NCBI RefSeq assembly: GCF_030530635.1
Contig: NZ_JAUMUL010000043.1
Span: 1 to 31,426 of the forward strand
Direction: 5' to 3'
Source: Actinomyces sp.
Lineage (GTDB): Bacteria; Actinomycetota; Actinomycetes; Actinomycetales; Actinomycetaceae
DNA length: 31,426 nucleotides
In this document: piece by piece, positions 7,018 to 15,000 of the stretch
Layout: every line of letters begins with the position of its first letter
How positions within the stretch are numbered: position 1 is the first letter of the stretch
The notes under the pieces: model-generated
Seen by the model: the letters and a program-made list of their open reading frames with translations, nothing else
Told to the model about the DNA's origin: nothing
Databases searched by the model: none
Program-made: the position numbers and the translations under genes

Positions 7018-8742
7018 ATGACCGACGTCGCCCGCTCACCCGCGAACGCGCCCACCCCGCCGCCTGTGTCCTCTCCCACCCCACCGCCCGTTGCGACGGC
7101 GGTTCAGGCCGACGCCCTGCGCGCGGACCTGGAGGACAGCGGCTGGGGCGTGGACGCCGTCGCTACCCTGCTAGGTCCGGTCGCCGACGCAGCCCTGCGG
7201 CGGGAACAGCGCTATCCCGCCCTGCGCCGCGTAAGAAAGATCTTGCGTGCCGCCCGCATCGCAGCGGACACTCACGCTGCGGCGGATCCGGTTGCGGTAC
7301 TGACCGCCCTGTTCATGCTCGGTGAACCGGTGTATGCGGCGGAACTGGACGCCGCCCTGCCGCGCACCGGTACCGCCGGGGCCAGGGCCATGGGCCTGGT
7401 CGCCGTCGAAGACGCCGCCGCGAGCGGGGGCGAGGCGGTCTCGGGCAGTGACCGCGCAGAAGCCGGGGGCGCCCGCGCGGCCACGGGAGAGCGGGTGCGG
7501 GCCGTCGTCGACCTGCGGCCCCACGAGGTGAGCGACGACGCCGGCGAGGTGCGCTGGTGGGTCGCCTCCGACCTGGGCGAGCTGGTCTCCCAGGGGCAAC
7601 TCGCCCCCGACCACGTCCTAGGCATCGGAGGTGCAGGTCTGACTCTGGCCTCCCTCACTCCGCGTACGCCTGTGAATTCCGCCCTCGACCTGGGCTGCGG
7701 CTGCGGTATTCAGACCCTGTACCTGCTGCGGCACGCCGGCCATGTCGTCGCCACCGACATCTCTGCGCGGGCATTGGCCTTCACCGCCTTCAATGCTGCC
7801 GTGGCGGGAGCCGACCCCGAGCGCCTGGAATTGCGGCGCGGCTCCTTCCTACAGCCGGTAAGTGGGCGCCGTTTCGACCTGATAGCCACCAATCCGCCCT
7901 TCGTCATCACCCCGCCCGCGGTGCGTGCAGCCGGCCTGCCACTCATGGAATACCGCGACGCGGGCGGCCCCGTCCTGCCTGTTCTCCTGCCGGCGCTCCC
8001 GGCCCACCTGAAGGCGGGAGGCATAGCCGTCATGCTCGGCAACTGGGAGCATCACACCGGGCAGGACTGGCGCGAGCGTGTCAGCGGATGGCTGCCCGAC
8101 GACCTCGACGCCTGGGTTATTCAGCGGGAGGTCCAGGACCCGGTCGAATATGCCACCATGTGGCTGCGCGACGGCGGGGCCACCCCTGAGCGGGACCGCC
8201 TCGGCTTCGAAGCCGCCCTGGGCGCCTGGATCGACGACTTCGCGGATCGGAGCGTGCAGGCCGTCGGTTTCGGGTACGTGGTGCTGCACCGTCCCACGGG
8301 CAGTGACCGCGCCGACCGGGCACCCTGGCGGGTACTGGAGGAGATCGGCACCCGGCCGGCCGGGCCACTCGGGCCGTATGTGGCCACCTCGGTGCGCTCG
8401 CGCAGCCGCCTGGCGGCCATGAGCGACGCCGAGGTGAGGGAGCTGCACCCCGTCGTCGCCCCCGACGTCACCGAGGAGCGCCACCTGCGCCCCGGAGACA
8501 CTGATCCCAGTGTGATCCTGCTGCGGCAGGGCGGCGGCTTCGCCCGCACGGTGCGGGCCGATACGGCGCTGGCCGCGCTGGTAGAGGTGGCCGACGGCGA
8601 GCTCAGCGTGGGCCAGATCGCCACTGCCGTGGCCGCGCTTACCGGCGCCGACACCGCTGAACTCACCGCCCACATGACCGCAGCCGCGCGTGACCTGCTG
8701 GCCGACGGCCTGCTGCGGTGGGGGTCGGGCGATCCCAGATGA
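7018..8742 (+). CDS. SAM-dependent methyltransferase with NPPF motif
   Basis: A 574-aa cytoplasmic protein. The first 25 residues are Pro/Thr-rich, then a helical N-terminal domain (about 30-200) precedes a class I methyltransferase fold. Motif I is DLGCGCG (224-230), followed by VVATDIS. NPPF at 292-295 is the substrate motif of enzymes that methylate an amide or exocyclic amino nitrogen (HemK/PrmC, RsmC and DNA N6-adenine types). The C-terminal 230 residues form an additional domain of unknown role. The size and three-part layout match a family found across actinobacteria, usually annotated only as methyltransferase; the substrate (rRNA, release factor or other) cannot be told from sequence. 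It starts 34 bp after the TadBC-like gene, where Flp pilin and TadE-like genes would be expected. Confidence 0.85.
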   Translation: MTDVARSPANAPTPPPVSSPTPPPVATAVQADALRADLEDSGWGVDAVATLLGPVADAALRREQRYPALRRVRKILRAARIAADTHAAADPVAVLTALFMLGEPVYAAELDAALPRTGTAGARAMGLVAVEDAAASGGEAVSGSDRAEAGGARAATGERVRAVVDLRPHEVSDDAGEVRWWVASDLGELVSQGQLAPDHVLGIGGAGLTLASLTPRTPVNSALDLGCGCGIQTLYLLRHAGHVVATDISARALAFTAFNAAVAGADPERLELRRGSFLQPVSGRRFDLIATNPPFVITPPAVRAAGLPLMEYRDAGGPVLPVLLPALPAHLKAGGIAVMLGNWEHHTGQDWRERVSGWLPDDLDAWVIQREVQDPVEYATMWLRDGGATPERDRLGFEAALGAWIDDFADRSVQAVGFGYVVLHRPTGSDRADRAPWRVLEEIGTRPAGPLGPYVATSVRSRSRLAAMSDAEVRELHPVVAPDVTEERHLRPGDTDPSVILLRQGGGFARTVRADTALAALVEVADGELSVGQIATAVAALTGADTAELTAHMTAAARDLLADGLLRWGSGDPR

Positions 8743-8764
8743 GGCGCCTAACCGCTTTCGCGGG

Positions 8765-9055
8765 CACCTGCTCGATACCCGCGCTCTCGCTCTCATGTGG
8801 GCAATCAACGAGCCCGACTGACTGGTGCCCGGAGCCGCGCAGGCGTTGCGACTATTGGACAATCACCTATGGTGCCTGCGGCGAGCGCCTGGGAGCTGTT
8901 CACCGAATATCGCGTCGGCAAGCTTCCTGCTGCGAGGCCTTGGCTGGAGGCTCTCGACGGGGGTGCTCGCCGCCCAGGCGATCAGCGAACCGTTGGCGCT
9001 TGTCACCGCTGATTCTGCATTCTCGGGACTTCCCGGGCCGAGGACCATTTGGTGA
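8765..9055 (+). pseudogene. VapC-type PIN-domain toxin remnant
   Basis: Joining pieces from two frames gives a recognisable VapC chain. HLLDTRALALMWAINEPD (8765-8818) is the start with the first catalytic Asp and ends in TGA. LVPGAAQALRLLDNHL follows in the same frame. A frame change near 8855-8870 leads to VPAASAWELFTEYRVGKLP and ARPWLEALDGG, carrying the central Glu. About 40 residues, including the usual HRDPFDR block, are then missing, and the frame returns to VLAAQAISEPLALVTADSAF and GPRTIW before TGA 9053-9055. There is thus one nonsense codon, one frameshift and one internal deletion. No antitoxin gene remains; the methyltransferase gene ends just upstream. Family recognition rests on the LLDT, SAWE and LVTAD signatures and is firm. 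Confidence 0.8.
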
Positions 9056-9180
9056 AGACTGCTGGTCGACTTGCCGCGGCGGAGCAGCCGAGTTTCATCT
9101 GACTTCATCCGGCAGGAGGAGCACCTCCAGGACCACTTCGTCCCCCAGGTCGTGATGGTCTTCCCAGGTGTGCCACTACG

Positions 9181-10371
9181 GTGCCGTTCGTGAGTGTGCA
9201 TACATCCAGCTCTGCCTTCCCCGAGAAGGAGGGAGGTGACCCGGAGCGTCGTCCCCGACTGCTCGAGGGGGCGACTGTTCACGGTCCGCGAGGTATCCGG
9301 CAGCTGCGGCACAGGGCGGAGCTGCCGCTGTTGCGGTGCGCGATTGCGGTGAGTGCCGCCGTGGCTGTCCTGAGTATCGTCTTCGCAGGCTGGCTGGTGG
9401 CGGTCCCGGAGGTTACGGGGTTCGCCGATACCTTCAGGAACTTCGTCATTGACGATGCTGCGGAGTACATCTTCTTCGGGCTGCTGGCCCCGGTCAGCAT
9501 TTGGGTTGCGCGCGCCCTTATGTACGCGCGCATGCGGGCGACCGCCGTTCAGATGAGCCCCACGCAATTCCCGGAGGGATACCGGATGGTGGTCGAGGCG
9601 GCGGAGCATTTCGGTATGCGCCGAGTGCCAGACGCGTACGTGGTGCTCGGTGACGGCACGATCAATGCCTTCGCCGCGGGCCATGGGTACCGCCGATTCG
9701 TCGCGGTCCATTCAGATCTGTTTGAGATCGGTGGAGCTGCTCGCGACCGTGAGGCCCTGCGGTTCATAATAGCTCACGAGGTGGGCCACCTGGCGGCCGG
9801 CCATACCTCCTTCTGGAGGCTCGCGGTCATGTCGCTTCCCAGCCTCATTCCGGTGTTCGGGCCTGCGCTGACGAGGGCGCAGGAGTACACCGCCGACAAC
9901 CACGGCTTTGAGGTCGCTCCCCAGGGAGCTCCCGGCACGATGGGAGTGCTGACCGGCGGAAAGTATCTGGGCGCTCAGGTCAACTTCCACGCACTGGCGG
10001 ACCGCGCCGCCAGGGAGGGAGGCCTGTGGCTGCATGTAGTGGCCTGGATGGCTTCGCATCCGATCATTACCTGGAGGGCGCACGCTCTGCGTGATCGCAG
10101 CCGCCCGGGACGCATCATGATCAAGCCCCCGGCGTCGACGGCGTGGTTCCCCCCATCTGCTCCCAACGGCTCCGATCGCAGCCGCGTGTGGCCGTCGCCC
10201 GCGCAGGTCCTCGCCCACATGGACGGTGTTACCGTCCGAGTCGTGGGCGCGGAGGAACAGTTCGGCCGCTACCCGGGTGTCGAGTACCCGGTTTCGCGAG
10301 AGATTCTGCGCCTGGCCGATCCGACGCCGGTACCTCGCTCAGAAGCCAACGCTGACGGGCCCAAGATTTGA
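9181..10371 (+). CDS. M48-family membrane metallopeptidase
   Basis: A 396-aa membrane protease. After a charged N-terminus there are two hydrophobic helices (about 48-75 and 97-117), then the M48 domain. The zinc site is HEVGH (199-203) and the third ligand is probably Glu235 in EYTAD. Another hydrophobic stretch lies between them (about 212-230). The architecture resembles HtpX and related Zn peptidases that act on membrane or secreted proteins. The C-terminal 90 residues are Pro/Arg-rich and less conserved-looking. GTG 9181 is chosen because no ATG exists in the first 100 codons; the ribosome site is weak (AGGTG at 9166-9170). The gene is intact between two pseudogenes and its codon use is less strict than in the tad and pilus genes. 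Confidence 0.85.
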   Translation: MPFVSVHTSSSAFPEKEGGDPERRPRLLEGATVHGPRGIRQLRHRAELPLLRCAIAVSAAVAVLSIVFAGWLVAVPEVTGFADTFRNFVIDDAAEYIFFGLLAPVSIWVARALMYARMRATAVQMSPTQFPEGYRMVVEAAEHFGMRRVPDAYVVLGDGTINAFAAGHGYRRFVAVHSDLFEIGGAARDREALRFIIAHEVGHLAAGHTSFWRLAVMSLPSLIPVFGPALTRAQEYTADNHGFEVAPQGAPGTMGVLTGGKYLGAQVNFHALADRAAREGGLWLHVVAWMASHPIITWRAHALRDRSRPGRIMIKPPASTAWFPPSAPNGSDRSRVWPSPAQVLAHMDGVTVRVVGAEEQFGRYPGVEYPVSREILRLADPTPVPRSEANADGPKI

Positions 10372-10527
10372 GCCAGGCTGACGGGAGCCGTGGGTATACG
10401 GGCGGGCAACCGGTTCTTTCGGTTTGTGGGTGCTGGTGTGTCTGCCTTTGCGTGGGTGTGGTGGAGTCTGGGCCTGGATTGCGTTAAGGCTGAACTGATC
10501 CCGGCGTAGGGGGTCGCTTCCGGGGGT

Positions 10528-11713
10528 ATGGCGTTCTGGGGAGGACGGGAGGGTGTGGGACCGCTGCATGTCACCTTCCCGCGCTACAAGAACGCTACGC
10601 GGCTGCGGGTGCAGAAGACCACGGCCCTGGTGGTCACCGAGGGCACCGATGAGGAGGTCCCCAGCTGGTTCGGTTCGCGGACCTACACCTTCGTCGAGCC
10701 TGCGGGCCATGATGAGGACGGTTTCCCCTACTTCCTGTTCTCCGTGGAGTAGTGGGCGGCCCAGGGTGTCGAGGTGGCACTCATGCCCGCAGAGCGGGCG
10801 GTCACCATCAACTTCAACGTCAACCGCGGAAGTCTGCGCGAACCGGTCGTACTGCGTGAGGCGGACTCGAAGCGGGGCGATTTCTGGCTGCTGTCTCAAC
10901 CTCTACGCATCAGCGACAAGACCCCTCCGGTGAAACGAATACCGTGCCCTTCGAGGCCGCCGCCGAGGAACCGGCTACTGTGGAGAAGGTGGTCGGCGTC
11001 TCGTTCTTCCGGGCCGATCCGGCTAGCTACCCTTATGACGACGCTCCCGGCGCCTCCGCCGTAGTCGGCATGGCCGGGAGATGTCCGATTGCAGATGCGG
11101 TGGTATGCCCGAGCGCGGCTTGCACCCGGGAGGTTGATGCCTCCACCGGGAGGATCGTGTGGGTGGCGCAGATACCCGCGTCCTGGTCGCGCCTGCAATA
11201 CACATGGACGTCATCGGCACCGAGGCCTCCCACCCGTATCTCGCACGTCGGGCCTATCAGGGGCAACTGCTGGTTCCCGAGCCGGCCGTCATTCCCGTGC
11301 CGGCGATGCCGCAGGTGGACGATCCCTGCGGTCCGGGCAATGCCTCCTGGGCGATTTCGGAGGAAGACGATGAACTGTCCTGGAGTCTCGATTCCGCAGC
11401 GGGAGAGATCATGGTTGCGGTGCGCACAGATGCGGTGTTCGAGGGCGGGGGGACGACGCACTCGTTCGGCATCGCCGTCGACTCCGAGCGGGCGTGTCCG
11501 GAGCCGACGCTCACGGCAGCGACGACGCTCACGGCTCCGCATACGACGCCTTCACGGGCTGCCGTCCCAGCGGCATCTGCCAGCAGTCCCGACGTTCCGA
11601 CTCGTGGGCTCGTACGCACCGGAATTGATGGGCTGCTCGTATCGGTGGTGGTCGTGGCGGTGCTGGGGTGCGGTGGCGCGCTGTTGTATCTGGCGCGCAG
11701 GCGTGAGAGGTGA
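10528..11713 (+). pseudogene. Degraded wall-anchored surface protein
   Basis: Three frames in series appear to belong to one former gene. Frame 1 runs from ATG 10528, through an amber codon at 10750-10752, into LMPAERAVTINFNVNRGSL and on to about 10930. The chain continues in frame 3 (TVPFEAAAEEPATVEKVVG, from about 10932) and then in frame 2 (HMDVIGTEASHPYLARRAYQ, from about 11170) to a stop at 11711-11713. Both shifts equal loss of one base. The end is a sorting-signal-like tail: a Thr/Ala/Pro-rich spacer, LVRTG (degenerate LPxTG), a hydrophobic helix (LLVSVVVVAVLGCGGALLYL) and RRRER. No signal peptide is left at the front, so the 5' part may also be lost. The family of the ectodomain is not recognised. 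Confidence 0.7.
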
Positions 11714-11745
11714 GCTGGACGTCGACCACCTGAGGAGGTGCTTGT

Positions 11746-11783
11746 GTCCGGGGCGTCCAGCAGAGCGCGTGAACGCCCCGGAC
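11746..11783 (+). terminator. Hairpin terminator after the surface-protein pseudogene
   Basis: GTCCGGGGCGT (11746-11756) pairs perfectly with ACGCCCCGGAC (11773-11783) across a 16-nt loop. There is no T-tract, as is common in high-GC actinobacteria. It would separate the pseudogene from the pilus locus. Confidence 0.6.
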
Positions 11784-11867
11784 GTCACCTGGTAGTGGGG
11801 GCCTCCGCATGTGTGACGCTTGGATGCCCTTGGCGTAGAGACTCAAGTGCATGGAAAATGAGAGGAG

Positions 11868-11907
11868 TTGTGTATTGACTCGATGCGAATCGTATATTGT
11901 TGATTCT
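11868..11907 (+). promoter_or_regulatory. AT-rich promoter region of the pilus locus
   Basis: Within otherwise GC-rich DNA, this island holds TTGTGT (11868-11873), TTGACT (11875-11880), TATATT (11893-11898) and an imperfect palindrome CGATGCGAATCG (11881-11892). The spacing between TTGACT and TATATT is only 12 nt; TTGTGT to TATATT is 19 nt. The exact promoter is unclear, and one element may be a regulator site. It leaves a leader of about 135 nt before ATG 12042. Confidence 0.4.
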
Positions 11908-12041
11908 ATGGCAATGTCCTTGTGACAGTGATGCAGGAAACCCGCCAATCGTGTGCAGTAGTATTCGGAGGAATCAATAGCCGGGGTTCCTGCGCTGGGC
12001 GTGGTGAGGCCCTGCTTCTTCGTTGAACGGAGTCCTCCCCC

Positions 12042-15000
12042 ATGCCTCAGCCCCATGCGCTCCGCGGAACGCGGTCAGGGCGGCGTCGCCTCGCAGTAGT
12101 GGTCGCGGTCGGCGGCCTGGCGCTTGCGACGCTGCTCACCGCTCCTCCGCCGCTGGTGGCGCCCGAGGCGGAGGCGGCGGGCGCCTCGCTGACCATCGGC
12201 CTGGGCGAGACTACCGCGCAGATCTCCAATGTGAAGGTGTATGACACTGACAACACGGTGTCCTACCAGGGGCAGACCATATCGCAGGAGGAGTACGCGC
12301 GGCGCATCGCCTGCCTGCACTACGGGCCCCAGGACAACAACTACAACACCGGCGTGGTTGCCGGTTCCTCCGGACAATGGGCTGGCTTCTCCTACGGGTT
12401 CGACGAGGGCTACTGTCCGAATGCTTTCAACAACACCATTCAGTCAGCCATGAGCTTCATGCCCACGTCGGTCACGGCGGCGGACGTCGGTGACGTGTTT
12501 CTTGTGGGAACGCTGCGCCACGACAATGTCAACATCGACCCTGTGGACACAACCACCAAGTCCTATTACGGCAGTCTGCAGATCACCACTGCGGGTGAGG
12601 AGATTCAGACCAACTTCCCCTTCCGCGAGTGGGATACGCCGAACTACTGTGCGACCATGTTGGGCCCAGATGGCAACGCCATTGTCGGTGCAGACGGGCC
12701 GTCCGAGTATGCTTGGAACAGCAGTGGTACCGCCGTCGGGCGTATAGGAACCTCCGCCGGCGACGGCAGCACGTACAACTACGCGTGGTACTACGGCAGG
12801 TTGCAGCGGTTCGATTCAACCCTGAGAGGGGCCTCGGGGCCGAATGGAATTACCTGTGCGCATGACGTCCTGGAGATCGCCTCCGACCGCTCCGACACCT
12901 CCTGGACCGACCCCAGCACCGGCATCTCCTACAAGCTGCGCCTGTGGGGTTTCGTCAACAATGGGGAAAACGGGACCTGCGCGGTCACTCCCGAGATGGC
13001 CTCCGCCGATCTGGAGAGCACCTTCATCACTCCTGAGGGCAGGACCAGCTACGGCTGCCTCTACGGCTCGCTGGAGCAGGTCAGGCCGGTGACCTTCACC
13101 AAGGTGGTCGAGACCGATGATTCCCTCCAGGCCACCACACCGATCCCCGCCTTCAGCTACTCCAACGTCTCCGCCGAGGGCAGCTACGGGGCCGAGAAGT
13201 GGGGCACCCCCGCTTCGCTGACCCCCACCGGCTGGGGCAGTGCCGGCGCCGTCTCCGACCCCACCACCTACGAACTGCTGGCCCCCAATGACGCTGCGGT
13301 CGTACAGGAGAACGCGCTGACTCCGGCGCTGACGGACACGACTTCGGGTTGGACCCTGGGGGCCGTCACCTGTACTTACAAGAGCGGCGGCCAGGAGCAT
13401 CCGCTCATGCGTCGCGACGGCCAGCGGATGGATACCTCCGACTCCGTCGACCTGGACAACCGCACCATCCGCCTGGACCAGGCCGAGCTGGCCACCTCCT
13501 ATGAGGAGGCCGCGATCAACTGCACCTGGCACAACCAGTACGTGGCTCATTCCAAGCTGACCCTGGTCAACGAGGTGGCCGAGGGCGACGCCCAGGTCGC
13601 CGATTGGACCCTGACCGCCACGCCGGTCTCAGGGCTGTCCGGCCAGAACACCCTCAACGGCGTCACCGGGGACCCGGCCGTTACCGCAGTAGTCACCGGA
13701 TCGGGCGCCTACGAGCTGTCCACCTCCGAGGTGGACGGATACGCGGTCGACTCCTGGTCCTGCGTGCACACCGGCACGTCCACCGCGGTGACGATGAATA
13801 GCGGCACCCAGGTGGTGCTGCCCGCCGACGCCGACGTGACCTGCACCGCCACGCAGAAACTCGCCAATAAGACGATCTCCTTCGCCAAGGCGCTGGCCGG
13901 CGCCACCGACGGCACCGACCTCGACTCCTACCAACTGAGCTACACCTGCACCAAGGAGGGCAAGCCCGACGTCGCCGGCACGGCCACCGTCAACAGCGAC
14001 GGGACCGTCGTCGCCGGGCAGTCCGTACCTGTGGGCGCCTCCTGCACCGTAACGGAGCAGGCCCCGCAGGCCGCGGACCTGAACTCGTCCGACTCCGGCT
14101 CCTTCAGTTGGGGCAGCCCCGCGGACTATGCGGTCACCGTGGGCGAGATCCCGGTGAGTACCACGCGCAGCGGCGACGGCGTCTCCTTCATCGTGCCCGG
14201 TGGCCAGGGCGACCTGGTGGTCACCGTGACCAACCAGATCTTCCCCCACGCCGGCGTCACCAAGACCTTCGACTCCGTGACCGAGGCCGACGCCCTGGGC
14301 GCCAATGCCACCTTCGACCAGACCTACACCGTCACGGTAACCAACCCCTCCCAGATCCTTCCGCTGCGCTACTCCCTGGAGGACGCGGTCACCGTGCCCG
14401 CGAACACGACGGCCAACTCGATCACCATCAGCGGCGGCCCGCTTGCGAGCCCGCAGCTACTCCCTGCGGGCCAGACCACCTACACGGCCGACGACGTAAC
14501 CCTGGCCGCGGGGGCACGGCACGTGTACACGGTGACCGTTAACGTAACCGCGCCCGACGCCGGCCTGGCCGGCCCCGACGGCGCCTGCACCGAGCAGGAT
14601 GCTACCGATGGCAAAGCGGTGCACAATGCCGCGCAAGTCACTTCTCGCGGCGTCGCCAAGGTCGCCGAGGCCTGCGGCACGGTGCCTGCGAACCCGCGCT
14701 TCTCGGTGAGTAAGCAGGCCGGTGAGGTGGTTCGCAACAGTGCCACTGGTGACTTCACCGTCGGTTACACCGTGACGGTCACCAACACCTCGCATGCGGC
14801 CTCCATGATCATCAGCGACATCACCGACACCCCGGACCTGCCCGCGGGTGCGCGCATCAGCGGCGTCGAGGTGCTGGAGAACGGTGCCGCGGCCGCGGGC
14901 GTCACGATCCCGACGATCGTCGACGGCGCCCTGAGCGGACCGGTGGTCCTGGCAGCCGCCGGAACCGGCCCCGAACTTGCCGCCGCCCCCGAGGAATCTG

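Noticed and set aside
9095..9175. Protein-like stretches on both strands just before the M48 gene (HDLGDEVVLEVLL on minus, FIRQEEHLQDHF on plus)
   Set aside because: Each is under 35 codons, without a start or a family match. The two mirror each other, as expected from one biased sequence.
8863..9711. Minus-strand 282-codon frame over the toxin remnant and the start of the M48 gene
   Set aside because: No recognisable domain and biased composition. The plus strand explains both halves (PIN remnant and peptidase).
10411..10480. G/T-rich block similar in style to 2685-2760
   Set aside because: Both share short GGTTTG and GTGTGGGTG-like words, but no continuous match long enough to call a repeat could be found by eye.
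12403..12471. Possible thioester adhesin domain from Cys-Pro and TIQSA in the head of the 1367-aa protein
   Set aside because: In thioester domains the Cys and Gln lie far apart in sequence with YC and QxAIW contexts; here they are adjacent and the giant paralogue lacks the Gln motif. A disulfide-linked head is more likely.
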